Both the position numbers and the translations under genes were made by a program. From JADZEM01 sp046328125 (GTDB lineage: Bacteria; Chloroflexota; UBA6077; JACCZL01), in contig JAXLXF010000004.1 in assembly GCA_046328125.1 (NCBI GenBank), positions 1-64,000 on the forward strand: a DNA stretch of 64,000 nucleotides, given 5' to 3'. Position 1 is the stretch's first letter, and every line of letters begins with the position of its first letter. Under the pieces are notes generated by a model that saw only the letters and a program-made list of their open reading frames with translations, was not told the origin of the DNA and did no database searches. Below, in pieces: positions 45,387-53,827 of this stretch.

Positions 45387-45798
45387 GCTTCCTGACCCGG
45401 ACCTCGCCGGCCGGCGGGTCCACGATCAGCCAGTCGCCGGTCTCGATGGCCGCCAGCGGGTCTGGGTCGAGGCGGTCCATCAGCGGCAGGTTGGCGAGCG
45501 CCGCGCCCTGGGCCATGATCGGGTTGGCGGTCTGAAAGATGATGCCGAGCGGCGCCGTGCCGTGCTCGCGCATGTCCAGGAGCGCCCAGGCCGTGGCAAC
45601 GCCACCCTTGGCCGTCGTGTGCACGAGGATCTTGCCGACGATGCTCTGGCCGTACAGGTCGTGCGCCTCGCGGGAGAAGACGCCCGTCTTGCGGTTCAGG
45701 TCGTAGCGGGCGCTGAAGCCCTGCCGCGATACCAGCGCTTCGCCTTCGACGCGTGGCCCGATGCCGGGATGGCCGCGCAGCACGATCTCGTCACTCAT
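45379..45798 (-). CDS. Aconitase X swivel subunit (DUF126)
   Basis: The 139-residue protein matches the small swivel domain of aconitase X: GEALVSRQGFSARYDLNRKTGVFS, then GQSIVGKILVHTTAKGGVATAWAL, then GIIFQTANPIMAQGAALANLPLMDRL. With the large subunit encoded just upstream it forms an AcnX dehydratase. Known activities are cis-3-hydroxy-L-proline dehydration in bacteria and mevalonate-5-phosphate dehydration in archaea. The ATG at 45798 follows GGGGAGCAG. Its 3' end overlaps the lipoprotein gene, suggesting a catabolic operon with uptake of the substrate. Confidence 0.88.
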   Translation of the reverse strand: MSDEIVLRGHPGIGPRVEGEALVSRQGFSARYDLNRKTGVFSREAHDLYGQSIVGKILVHTTAKGGVATAWALLDMREHGTAPLGIIFQTANPIMAQGAALANLPLMDRLDPDPLAAIETGDWLIVDPPAGEVRVRKRG

Positions 45799-45831
45799 CT
45801 CTCGTCTGCTCCCCACTCGTCTGCTCGCGAC

Positions 45832-47073
45832 TCACCACGGCAGCTCCCCGCGCACGGCGGCCTCGACGCAGACGTCGGTCGGGCGGAAGACCGGGTTGTA
45901 GCCGTAGCCGGGGATGATGTTCGCCAGCTTCGCGGAGTCCGTCAGGATGGTGCGCCAGCCGTGCTTCTCGGCCAGCTCGCGCGCGGTCATCAGGTAGAAG
46001 CAGGCGCCGCTCAGGAGCAGCCCGCCAGCCTGCCGGATCGTGGCGGTGTAGCCGAGCTTCTCGGCGGCGGCCCGGTTCTGGTAGTTGGTGGTGAGCAGCA
46101 GCCGCACGCCCGGATGGACCGCCCGTCCTTCTAGCAAGGCTGCCAGGTCGCGGAGCTCGACGACGGAGAGCTGCGGCGCGGTGAACGCCACCACGTCCGG
46201 CTTTGACCGCTCGGCCTGAAACGTCTGGTAAACGCGCTTCAGGCCGCCGGGCTCCAGCACCAGCGTCCGGTCTGGGGTCCGGTTGCCGAACGCCTCCTCG
46301 ACGGTGCGCGCCTCCGGCGTCACGCCGACGAGATGGAACATGGCGAGCGAGCCGTAGCTGGCGAGGCTGGCGCCCAGCTGCTTCAGCTGATCGACGGTCG
46401 GCTCGACCTCCAGCCCGGTGATGACCGGCACCTGCCAGTAGTCACTCACCTGGCGCCCGATCCAGCAGCCAAGCGCGCCCCAGTCGCTGTTGACGCGCGG
46501 CTGCTCTCGGAGCTCGACGCGGACGGTGCCGAGCCGCTGCTCCGGCAGGTGGTAGCCGTAGCGGGGCGTCCGGCCGGTCAGGGCGGCGGCCAGCGCGACC
46601 GGGCCGCCCTCGAAGTTGGAGCGCGCGCCGGCGACGGCGTTGGCGAAGATGACGGTGCCGGTGTCGCCCCAGGCGACGTGCTCGCCAAATCTGGGCGGCG
46701 AGACGGTCTGGTAGTTGATACAGGTGTCCAGGGTCAGCACGCCGAGGCGGTCGAGCGCCCGCGTCAGCCGCAGCTCCAGCTGCACCTGATGCTCGTCCTG
46801 GCCGAGCGCCTGCCAGAGGGCGGTGTCCACGCTCCTCGGATTGGAGGTCACCGGGACGATCGCCTTACCGCCCAGGTCGGCCATCTCCTCGACCCAGGCC
46901 AGGCACGGCTCGCCCATCGACTCGATCTCGGCCATCATGTGGGCGGAGTCGATCGCGACGAAGTCGTCAGCGCCGAAGAAGTCGCCGACCTCGATCTGGA
47001 GCGCGAGGGCGCGGCGGACCGCCTCGCCGCGCTCGCCGGCGAGGATCGCCCGTTCGTCGTCAGTCAGTCGCAT
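45832..47073 (-). CDS. Aconitase X catalytic subunit (DUF521)
   Basis: The 413-residue protein has the AcnX large-domain pattern: RLTDDERAILAGERGEAVRRALALQ, then VAIDSAHMMAE, then TCINYQTVSPPRFGEHVAWGDTGTVIFANAVAGARSNFEGGP, and near the end SGACFYLM and NIIPGYGYNPVF. Cysteines in TCINYQ and GACFY fit iron-sulfur ligation. Bacteria often have the two domains fused; here they are separate genes 33 bases apart. Whether the substrate is hydroxyproline or an isoprenoid intermediate is not decided by context. Confidence 0.88.
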   Translation of the reverse strand: MRLTDDERAILAGERGEAVRRALALQIEVGDFFGADDFVAIDSAHMMAEIESMGEPCLAWVEEMADLGGKAIVPVTSNPRSVDTALWQALGQDEHQVQLELRLTRALDRLGVLTLDTCINYQTVSPPRFGEHVAWGDTGTVIFANAVAGARSNFEGGPVALAAALTGRTPRYGYHLPEQRLGTVRVELREQPRVNSDWGALGCWIGRQVSDYWQVPVITGLEVEPTVDQLKQLGASLASYGSLAMFHLVGVTPEARTVEEAFGNRTPDRTLVLEPGGLKRVYQTFQAERSKPDVVAFTAPQLSVVELRDLAALLEGRAVHPGVRLLLTTNYQNRAAAEKLGYTATIRQAGGLLLSGACFYLMTARELAEKHGWRTILTDSAKLANIIPGYGYNPVFRPTDVCVEAAVRGELPW

Positions 47074-47163
47074 CGAATCAGGTCCTTATGCTCTGCACCA
47101 TGTTGTGCACCATGCTCGCGGTGCGGAGATCTGGCGCGCGCCGTCGCTCGGCACGGATGCCGA

Positions 47164-47586
47164 TCATCCCGAGATCCGGAGCAGGGCACCGCGATCCGGG
47201 TGGGCGTAGAAGACGCCGCCGATGCAGGCTGCCGCCACCACCAGCGGCGGCGCATCGGCGATCCACTTCAGCGGCTCGCCACGCCAGGTGCTCGCCACGA
47301 TCGCCAGCACGGCCAGCAAGTAGACCTGGATCGTGGCGGTCCGGCGCAACGGGTCGGCGCTGGCGAGGCCCGGCGCCAGCACCAGCCCGACCAGCCAGAG
47401 CGAGATCATGTAGTTCTCCATGTGGCCGATCGGGCCGGCCAGGCCCCAGGTCCAGCCGCCCGGCGCGAAGAACCCGGCCAGCAAGAGCAGCAGCCAGATC
47501 GCGGCGCCAGCACGGAGCGCGATCTTCAACGCCAGCCCCGAACGACGCGCGTGGGCAAGCAGCAGCCGCCCCCCCAGCCCGATCAT
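47164..47586 (-). CDS. Small four-helix membrane protein of unknown function
   Basis: The 140-residue protein has about four hydrophobic segments: LKIALRAGAAIWLLLLLAGFF, MISLWLVGLVLAPGLA, IQVYLLAVLAIVAST and LVVAAACIGGVFYAH. The ATG at 47586 is preceded by AGGA eight bases upstream; a longer frame upstream lacks coding character. It lies 90 bases upstream of the aconitase X genes and reads the same way, so it may be the first gene of that operon. I do not recognise the family. Confidence 0.65.
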   Translation of the reverse strand: MIGLGGRLLLAHARRSGLALKIALRAGAAIWLLLLLAGFFAPGGWTWGLAGPIGHMENYMISLWLVGLVLAPGLASADPLRRTATIQVYLLAVLAIVASTWRGEPLKWIADAPPLVVAAACIGGVFYAHPDRGALLRISG

Positions 47587-48113
47587 TGGACGGATTCCTG
47601 AGTCGGTGCGCAGACGATCGGCTCGGCAGCCGGGCGGCCCGGCCCGGTCGAGGCCGTTATCTGAAGCACCGTTCTGTCGATCACGCGCCCGCTCCCGACC
47701 GTTCTCCATCGCGGCCGAACATCCATCGCCGCCTCGCGGCGGCTGGTGGCGGTGGCTCGCGAACGGAGTGTAGCCCCGAGACGGCCCCTGTAACGAGGCG
47801 CCCGGGGCTGCTCCGGCGAGGCGGCAGGCCGGACAACCAGCCCGAATGATGCATTCTTGCATCCATCTTGAATAAAACACTGCTCTAACGCGCCAAATGT
47901 GGAGTATGCTTCGGGTGCAGCGGTGAGCGGCCAGCGGCCGGCTCGGCCAACGGAGTCCGAGTCGGACACGCCGCGCAGATGCGCGATGATGGCGCTGGAA
48001 TGACCGCTCCTGCGCCAGAGCACCTGGGGCGATCCCGGATGAGCGACGATGATGCGTCACTCTCGATCTATCTGTCGCGTTTACCAGACTGGAGACGGAT
48101 TCACGGAGCAACC
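47587..48113. other. Intergenic region before the TadE genes
   Basis: No supported gene is seen. A small hairpin GATGCA...TGCATC lies at 47848-47863, followed by the only AT-rich patch (about 47865-47890), which includes TTGAAT and may be promoter DNA for the tadE operon. A GGAG precedes the ATG at 48114. Confidence 0.4.
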
Positions 48114-48659
48114 ATGCAGCGGACTCTCTTTCGTCGGTGGGCGCACTGGGGCACGGCGTTTCGCGCGTCGCTCCCACGATACACGCCTTTGGGCCTCTCG
48201 CGGGATCGCCTGGTCCGGTCGAGACGCCCGGGGCAGTCGCTGGCGGAAGCCGCGATCACCTCCATGATCGTGGTGATGGTGCTGCTGGTCACCCTCCAAC
48301 TGGCGATCGTCGCCGCACAGGAGTTCAGCGCCCAGTACGTGGCGCAGTCCACGGCCCGCTGGCTGGCGGTCCGGATCGACACCATCGACTCGGCCGTGGT
48401 GACTCAGGCCGGCGTCTACGCGGACGGGCTGCCAGGTATGAGCGGCGGCGGGCTCGCGTCAGTGGCGGTCAGCCCCTCCTGTGCGTCGCTCACCTCTGGG
48501 AAGTGCGCCGGGCGTGACAGCGGCGACGCGATCACCGTCACGGTGACCACGAGCCTGACGGCGGTGATGTTCCTGCCGACCTCATACGGGCCGTCCAACT
48601 TCCGATTCACCCTGCCGTCGACGATGCCGGCGGTCGCGTACACGGTGCTGCTCGAATGA
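48114..48659 (+). CDS. TadE-like pseudopilin (first copy)
   Basis: The 181-residue protein has a basic N-terminus, then GQSLAEAAITSMIVVMVLLVTLQLAIVAAQEF, the TadE signature with a Glu near the start of a single membrane helix. The rest is a small extracellular domain with one conserved CASLTSGKC disulfide-like pair. TadE proteins are minor components of tight-adherence (Flp) pili. The ATG at 48114 follows GGAG. Its stop overlaps the next gene by 4 bases. No tadA, rcpC or prepilin gene is in the window. Confidence 0.8.
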   Translation: MQRTLFRRWAHWGTAFRASLPRYTPLGLSRDRLVRSRRPGQSLAEAAITSMIVVMVLLVTLQLAIVAAQEFSAQYVAQSTARWLAVRIDTIDSAVVTQAGVYADGLPGMSGGGLASVAVSPSCASLTSGKCAGRDSGDAITVTVTTSLTAVMFLPTSYGPSNFRFTLPSTMPAVAYTVLLE

Positions 48660-49186
48660 AATGCATGACTGAACGGCTTCAAGAGGCGCGGCGGTCGGCG
48701 TCGCGCGGCCTGGCGTCAGGGCGATGGCGGCAGGCTCTGCGCGGCCAGTCCGTGCTGGAGCTGGCGATCTTCATGCCGCTTCTGCTGGTCTTCACCCTGG
48801 CCTGCATCCAGTTCGCGGTCATCTTCATGACGTACGTGAACGTGGTGAACGTCACCCGCGACGCTGCTCGCTGGGTGGCGATCCACCCGCACGTGGTGGA
48901 CGGCAACAGCTCCACCAGCGGCTCAACGATCTACACGATCACCCACCGGCTGCCGGCTGGACTGAATTCGGGCGCGCTGTCGCTCTCGATTACGCCGGCC
49001 TGCGCCTCGCTCACCAGCGGCAAGTGCACCGGCCGCGACACCGGCGCGGACATCGCGGTCACCGCGACGTACACCATCACCTCGCACCTGTTCCTGCCGG
49101 CGAGCTTTGGCTGGGGCAGCTACACGATCACCATCCCGTCCACGTTGCCCACCTACACGATCCACATGCAGGTGGAGCCGGCCTGA
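48656..49186 (+). CDS. TadE-like pseudopilin (second copy)
   Basis: The 176-residue protein has RGQSVLELAIFMPLLLVFTLACIQFAVIF, a clear TadE membrane segment, and an extracellular part containing the same CASLTSGKCxGRD segment as the preceding gene, so the two are duplicates. Both probably pair in the membrane. Translation is coupled through an ATGA overlap. A second ATG three codons in (48665) is possible. Confidence 0.85.
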   Translation: MKCMTERLQEARRSASRGLASGRWRQALRGQSVLELAIFMPLLLVFTLACIQFAVIFMTYVNVVNVTRDAARWVAIHPHVVDGNSSTSGSTIYTITHRLPAGLNSGALSLSITPACASLTSGKCTGRDTGADIAVTATYTITSHLFLPASFGWGSYTITIPSTLPTYTIHMQVEPA

Positions 49187-49443
49187 TCGCGGTCGGCGCG
49201 CGCCCGGCTCTCCGGAGTGCGCCGATCCGCCGATGATGTCAAAGGAGCGCACGGAGAGGCTGGCGCCAACCGGCCTCAGAGGCCCAACAGGCCGCGCGGG
49301 CCGCCAGCGCGATGTCGCTCATAAGCGACGAGATTCACATGTACGTAGCGAAAGAGCGTCACTTTTCGGTCCCATCCGTCGTTGGGGCATATGAGTGGGT
49401 ACGCCCGGCGGGCCGGGCGTCGGATCGGGGAGGCCTGAGTGCA

Positions 49444-51033
49444 ATGCAATCACGACGACTGAGCCAGTTCTTTCGGCGCTGCCAGTCGTGGCTGCCGGAC
49501 ACCGCGCGCCACGGCAAGGGGCAGGTCGCCCTCTACATGGCCGTGATCCTGACGGCGTTGATGGGTCTGGCCGGCTCCGGTGTGGACTACGGCCTGATCG
49601 TGTTCGAGAGTGCTCGCCTGCAACACGCCCTCGACGCCGCTGCCCTCGCGGGAGCACGCGCGCTGGTCACCTCGACCGGCTCGAGCCAGAGCACCCGTAA
49701 CACGGACGGCGAGACCGCCGCCACCAACTACCTCAGTCTGCACGGCTACGTCACCGGAGCCAACGGCGCCACCTTCACGTTCGCGGAGAGCGCCTCCGAC
49801 ACCGCGTCCGGCGCCCTGAACGACACGATGCAGGTGAGCGCGGTTCTCGTCAAGCCGACCAGCTTCTGGAAGGTGATCGGCATCAACTCCACGACGCTCA
49901 ACCGGTCCGCGACGGCGGTGGCGAGCGGCGGCATGGTGGACGTGATGCTGAGCCTGGACCTGACGGGCTCGATGGAACGGTCGGGGACGAACGACCTCGG
50001 CCAGCTACGTGACGCGGTGGTGGAGTTCATCAACCAGATGCAGGTCGATTCGACCAACCCGCGCGGCACGCAGGTCGGCATCGCACGGTTCGCCGGCATC
50101 AAGTGCAAGTGGGACCGAGGCTACACGGGCGCATCCACCTCCCACGGCGACGGCGACCTGTACGTGGACCAGGACCGCGGTCCGAACGGCAGCGAGTACA
50201 TTACGCCCTGCGACGACGACAAGACGGTCATTCAGCCGCTGACGAACAACAAGGACGTGCTGCTGAAGGTGGCGCGCAACGACGGCACGGCGACCTGTCC
50301 GACCGTGGCGGTCCCCTACGGCTGTCCGCTGGTCTCCTGGAAGTACAACCAGATCCCGGTCACCTACGGCACGCCGACCGCCAGCGGCACGCCGGTCACG
50401 GCGGGTGGCCTCCAGGACAGCGGCTCGACCTGGCTGCCGAACGCCACGTCCAGCTGCAACTCGGGCAGCCAGTGGTGCATGGCGACCGGCACCAAGCTCG
50501 CAAACGGTCTGACGGCGACGAAGGAAGGCTCGTACTGCGCCTGGTCCACCGCGAACGGCGGCCGCAACGACGCCGCGACGACTGGAGTCGCCCGCAAGGT
50601 GCTGGTGATGATGACGGACGGGAAGAACGAATCGTCCCAGCTCGGCATTCCCACCAACTACACCCCGACCTTGAGCAACTGGGACCAGACCGCGCGTGAC
50701 GCCGCGGCCTCGATCAAGCTCGGCTGCGACGGCACGGCCGGCACGATCGACGACGTCGAGGTGTTCGTGGTCGGTTTCTTCTGCACCCCGTACAGCTCCA
50801 GCAGCTCCTGGTGCCAGAGCAGGATCGCCGACACGACGACGACCCACAAGTGCCCGGGCACGACCTGGCCGACGACCAGCCCGTCGCCCTCGACGATCGA
50901 CACACTGCTGCGCGATCTCTCATCCTCGACGTCGGGAACGTGTGACCACTACTTCCCGATCAAGAAGACCGAGGACCTGCCGCAGCTGTTCCGGGTGATG
51001 GCAGGATCGATCGCGAGAGGACGCCTGCAATAA
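49444..51033 (+). CDS. TadG-like protein with von Willebrand factor A domain
   Basis: The 529-residue protein has an N-terminal TadG/Flp-type membrane segment (GQVALYMAVILTALMGLAGSGVDYG) followed by ESARLQHALDAAALAGA, and a VWA domain from about residue 168. The metal site is DLTGS with Thr in place of the first Ser of the usual DxSxS, followed later by MMTDG. About ten cysteines in the VWA region suggest disulfides. It probably assembles at the cell surface with the TadE proteins. The ATG at 49444 has GGGGAGG ten bases upstream. Confidence 0.86.
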   Translation: MQSRRLSQFFRRCQSWLPDTARHGKGQVALYMAVILTALMGLAGSGVDYGLIVFESARLQHALDAAALAGARALVTSTGSSQSTRNTDGETAATNYLSLHGYVTGANGATFTFAESASDTASGALNDTMQVSAVLVKPTSFWKVIGINSTTLNRSATAVASGGMVDVMLSLDLTGSMERSGTNDLGQLRDAVVEFINQMQVDSTNPRGTQVGIARFAGIKCKWDRGYTGASTSHGDGDLYVDQDRGPNGSEYITPCDDDKTVIQPLTNNKDVLLKVARNDGTATCPTVAVPYGCPLVSWKYNQIPVTYGTPTASGTPVTAGGLQDSGSTWLPNATSSCNSGSQWCMATGTKLANGLTATKEGSYCAWSTANGGRNDAATTGVARKVLVMMTDGKNESSQLGIPTNYTPTLSNWDQTARDAAASIKLGCDGTAGTIDDVEVFVVGFFCTPYSSSSSWCQSRIADTTTTHKCPGTTWPTTSPSPSTIDTLLRDLSSSTSGTCDHYFPIKKTEDLPQLFRVMAGSIARGRLQ

Positions 51034-51116
51034 CGAGTAGCGAGGGGTGAGGGGCGAGGGACGAGTACGATTCTCTCGCCCCTCGCCCCTCGCCCCTCGC
51101 CCCTCGCCCCTCGTTA
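51031..51116. terminator. Inverted heptamer arrays spanning both stop codons
   Basis: The left arm (from TAACGAG at 51031) and right arm (to CTCGTTA at 51116) are near-complementary and built from GAGGGGC heptamers: two to three on the left and five on the right. The TAA stops of both convergent genes lie in the arm ends. It should form a strong two-way terminator. Confidence 0.7.
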
Positions 51117-52361
51117 CGGTACGTCTCGCTCGGTCCACTCGAGCGGGTCCACGTTGGCCCCGCCGACCCAGAGCTCCCAGTGCAGGTGCGGCCCGGTCGA
51201 GAGGCCGGTGCTGCCGACCTTCGCGAACGGCTGACCCCGCTCCACCGTCTGGCCCACCTGGACGTCGATGGCGGACAGGTGGGCGTACGTCGTGAAGACG
51301 CCCAGGCCGTGGTCCAGGATCACCATGTTGCCTCTCAACTGGACCTTGTCGATGAAGACGACGCGGCCCCTGGCTGGCGCCAGCACGTTGCGGCCCTGAC
51401 CGGCGGCGATGTCGGCGCCGCCGTGGTGCCCGACGACCGGGCCGCCGTTGTAGGATCGGAGCGTGCCGAACTGGGTGATGATCTCGCCCTGGACCGGCAT
51501 CGTGAAGCGCCCCTCCCAGAGCTTCTGGGGGCTGACCTTCTGGTAGTTTGGGAGGAGCGCGGCGTCCTCTTTGGTGCGGATGTCCGACTCTAGCAACGAA
51601 GCGATCTGCTGTGGGATCTCGACCTCGTCGCGGGTCCAGTCGTTGAGCGTGACCTGGATCACCTGGCTGACCTCGGCCTGGTTGCCGGCCGGGTCGCGGC
51701 CATCCACGACCAGCGGCAGCGAGGCCGGATCGGCGGACGGCCCGAACCCAAGCAACGCCCAGCCGTAGCCGTTGCCGTTCTGAATCGGCAGGTCGCGCTC
51801 CCCCAGCTTCGCTTCCACGGCAGTCTGCTCGTTGGTGCGGATCCGGAGGAGCCAGGAGTGGCCCTGGTGCACCTGCATCGGGATCACTTCGAGGGTCAGC
51901 TTCGGGGGGGTGTTGTCTGTGGTCAGCTTCGCGGTGGCGGTCGTGCGGTTCTTCCGCCAGGAGCGGTCCTCGGCCACGACGCTGACCTGATGCTCGCCGT
52001 CTGGCAGGGTGGCTGTGTCGATGGACACCTGCGAGTCGGCCGGTAGTGGCTTGCCGTCAACCGCGACTTCGACTGGCCTGGCCCGCCCGTCTGGTCCGAC
52101 CTGGGCGGTCACGTTCACGGTGCCGCGGACCGGGCCGGTGGGGGCCGTCAGGGCGACGGTGGGAGGGGTCGAGTTGGTGGCCCACCAGTACCCGTACTCG
52201 CCGGCGCCGGTGATCCAGATCAGGCCGGCCGCCACGACGACGAGGGCCAGCACGACCAGCGAAACCGGGAGCCCTACTCCTCGCTCGATGGCTCGCCCAG
52301 CGCCGACTCGTCGTCCAGGCCGATACCCCACATCCGCTCCAGGTCGCGCCGCGAATAGCAC
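51114..52361 (-). CDS. M23-family metallopeptidase, membrane-anchored (LytM-like)
   Basis: The protein has one membrane segment (PVSLVVLALVVVAAGLIWI), two Ig-like beta domains (about 65-150 and 150-250) and a C-terminal M23 domain with the zinc ligands HHGGAD and HLHWEL. Such enzymes cleave peptidoglycan peptides or act as docking factors at the envelope. The frame from 52361 gives 415 residues and overlaps the upstream gene by 88 bases; no ATG, GTG or strong Shine-Dalgarno lies closer to the membrane segment, so the real start is unclear. It is in an operon with the Lrp-type gene. Confidence 0.85.
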   Translation of the reverse strand: MLFAARPGADVGYRPGRRVGAGRAIERGVGLPVSLVVLALVVVAAGLIWITGAGEYGYWWATNSTPPTVALTAPTGPVRGTVNVTAQVGPDGRARPVEVAVDGKPLPADSQVSIDTATLPDGEHQVSVVAEDRSWRKNRTTATAKLTTDNTPPKLTLEVIPMQVHQGHSWLLRIRTNEQTAVEAKLGERDLPIQNGNGYGWALLGFGPSADPASLPLVVDGRDPAGNQAEVSQVIQVTLNDWTRDEVEIPQQIASLLESDIRTKEDAALLPNYQKVSPQKLWEGRFTMPVQGEIITQFGTLRSYNGGPVVGHHGGADIAAGQGRNVLAPARGRVVFIDKVQLRGNMVILDHGLGVFTTYAHLSAIDVQVGQTVERGQPFAKVGSTGLSTGPHLHWELWVGGANVDPLEWTERDVP

Positions 52362-52588
52362 TGAAACGCCATCAGGGTCGTCGTCCTGGTGATGGAGGAC
52401 AGCGCCGCGAGCTTGCTCGGCACGACCTCAGCCATCTGCTCGTACTGCCTGACGCGGACGATGGCGACCAGATCGTATTCGCCGGCGACGGAGTAGACTT
52501 CGGCTACTTCCGGCAGCTCCAGCAGCTTCTCGGCCGTCTCGGCGATCCGGCCGCGCTCGGTGTTGATCAGAACGACAGCGGCGATCAT
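52274..52588 (-). CDS. Stand-alone Lrp/AsnC ligand-binding (RAM) domain protein
   Basis: The 104-residue protein has only the ACT-like RAM domain: AAVVLINTERGRIAETAEKLLELPEVAEVYSVAGEYDLVAIVRV. The helix-turn-helix of Lrp/AsnC regulators is absent. Such single-domain proteins may sense amino acids and join full-length regulators. The ATG at 52588 lies 7 bases after an extended -10, which would make the transcript leaderless. Longer frames upstream run through that promoter and are not credible. Confidence 0.87.
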   Translation of the reverse strand: MIAAVVLINTERGRIAETAEKLLELPEVAEVYSVAGEYDLVAIVRVRQYEQMAEVVPSKLAALSSITRTTTLMAFQCYSRRDLERMWGIGLDDESALGEPSSEE

Positions 52589-52595
52589 CGGGCGG

Positions 52596-52604
52596 ATTGT
52601 AGCA
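52596..52604 (-). promoter_or_regulatory. Extended -10 giving a probable leaderless transcript
   Basis: The reverse strand reads TGCTACAAT, ending 7 bases before the ATG of the RAM-domain gene. Transcription would begin at or next to the start codon. The identical 9-mer is at 19277-19285. Confidence 0.55.
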
Positions 52605-52655
52605 CGCGCCCGCTCCATTTCCGGCAACTCGCAGGAACCCCACGCGCTGCCTCGT

Positions 52656-52762
52656 CGGGGCTTGAAAGCCCCGCCTACAGTCATGGCGTCGCGCAGCGAC
52701 GCCGAAGCGCGTCTCCCTGTCGCAGAGCGACAATTGATTGTAGACGTGGGCTTCAGCCCACG
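52656..52762. repeat. Four-hairpin dispersed repeat, copy 2
   Basis: Hairpins at 52656-52673, 52685-52703, 52718-52732 and 52745-52762 follow the same plan as copy 1 at 10914-11021, including GTAG before the last hairpin. Arm sequences differ but base-pairing is kept, which points to conserved structure. It lies between the divergent RAM-domain and ribD genes. Confidence 0.8.
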
Positions 52763-52829
52763 GACGGACCGCCCTCATGCAATTGCCATGAGCCCGCACC
52801 CCAGCCGCTCGCCCCTTGCCCCGAGGCCG

Positions 52830-52838
52830 TGCTAGCAT
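52830..52838 (+). promoter_or_regulatory. Extended -10 before the riboflavin operon
   Basis: TGCTAGCAT fits an extended -10 about 93 bases before the ribD start. I looked for an FMN riboswitch in this leader and did not find its conserved core. Confidence 0.4.
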
Positions 52839-52930
52839 CCGATGTGGCCTGAGGGGGTGGCCCGGCGCAGTGGCCTGGACCGGCCATGCTCGCCGGCCGC
52901 TCTCGGCGTTGGACTCGGTGGGCGGTACTG

Positions 52931-53725
52931 ATGGACTACATGGCGCGGGCGCTCCAGCTAGCATCCCGCGCGCTCGGCAGCGTGAGCCCCAATCCGGCGG
53001 TCGGCGCCGTCCTCGTGCGGGATGGCAAGATCGTCGGCGAGGGTGCGACGCAGCCGCCGGGCGAGGCCCACGCCGAGATCGTGGCCTTGCGCGCGGCCGG
53101 GCCGCTGGCGCGCGGCAGCACGCTCTACGTGACGCTGGAGCCGTGCGCCCACTACGGCCGGACTCCTCCCTGCGCGGACGCCATCGTCAAGGCGGGCGTC
53201 GCCGAGGTGCACGTCGCGATGCTGGACCCGAGCCCCTGGGTGGACGGGCACGGCATCGTGGTGCTGGAGGAGGCCGGCATCAGGGTCCATCGTGGCTCGC
53301 ACGAGGCGCCGGCGAAGCGCCTGAACGAGGCGTACCTCTGCTGGCTGACGCGCGGCCGGCCGCTGGTGACGGCGATCTACGCGTTTGGACTGGGCGGTCA
53401 GCAGGTGCCTCTGGATGCCGACGAGCTCGGTGCGAGCGCGCAGACCGAGCTGACGCGGCTGCGTGCCACGGCTGACCGGACGGTGACCGACGTCGGGACG
53501 CTGCTGGTCGAAGACCCGACGCTGGCCGGGCTGGCGGCGCTGGGTGTGACGGCGCTGCACGTCGAGGCGCCTCCCCACGAGCTCGAGGATCTGAAGGCGC
53601 GCGGCCTGCTGGACCGCGTGGTGGTGCTGCTGGCGCCGACGCTGGCAGTGGGCCTGGAGTACGAGCGCCTGGGCGACGCGCTGCTGGTACGGGGCTCGGT
53701 AGCGGACCAAGACCCCTCGACGTAG
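52931..53725 (+). CDS. ribD: Riboflavin biosynthesis deaminase RibD with a reduced reductase domain
   Basis: The deaminase half (about 1-145) converts the GTP-derived pyrimidine: SPNPAVGAVLV, catalytic GEAHAEIVAL and zinc ligands in LEPCAHYGRTPPC. The C-terminal half should be the NADPH reductase, but it is short (264 residues in total against about 360) and lacks the usual SLDG and WIT signatures; only degenerate TELTRLRATADRTVTDVGTLLVEDPTL remains. The reduction step may therefore need another enzyme. The ATG at 52931 gives the standard start. The downstream rib genes read the same way, after a repeat-filled gap of 226 bases. Confidence 0.88.
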   Translation: MDYMARALQLASRALGSVSPNPAVGAVLVRDGKIVGEGATQPPGEAHAEIVALRAAGPLARGSTLYVTLEPCAHYGRTPPCADAIVKAGVAEVHVAMLDPSPWVDGHGIVVLEEAGIRVHRGSHEAPAKRLNEAYLCWLTRGRPLVTAIYAFGLGGQQVPLDADELGASAQTELTRLRATADRTVTDVGTLLVEDPTLAGLAALGVTALHVEAPPHELEDLKARGLLDRVVVLLAPTLAVGLEYERLGDALLVRGSVADQDPST

Positions 53726-53732
53726 GAGGAGG

Positions 53733-53827
53733 CCCCACCCCCCGCCCCCTCCCCATTGCGATGGAGAGGGGGAGCAGGCTCGCTCCGTCTCCCCCTCTCC
53801 ATCGCAATGGGGAGGGGCGGGGGTGGG
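53733..53827. repeat. Paired family B element between ribD and ribE
   Basis: Two pyrimidine/purine palindromes face each other (CCCCTCCCCATTGCGATGGA and, about 50 bases on, its inverted counterpart), framed by CCCCACCCCCC on the left and GGGGGTGGGG on the right. The layout matches the pair inside the histidine kinase at 57812-57909. It fills the only large gap in the riboflavin operon. Confidence 0.82.

Noticed and set aside
47164..48177. A 337-residue version of the small membrane protein
   Set aside because: The first ~197 residues have no coding character and overlap the tadE leader; a good start exists at 47586.
49187..49443. c-di-GMP riboswitch between the second tadE and the VWA gene, given the c-di-GMP genes in the window
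   Set aside because: The conserved GEMM core is absent; only a small GTCGCT...AGCGAC hairpin is visible.
52589..52930. FMN riboswitch before the riboflavin operon
   Set aside because: The conserved RFN-element core was not found in the leader; the structured DNA there is a four-hairpin dispersed repeat.
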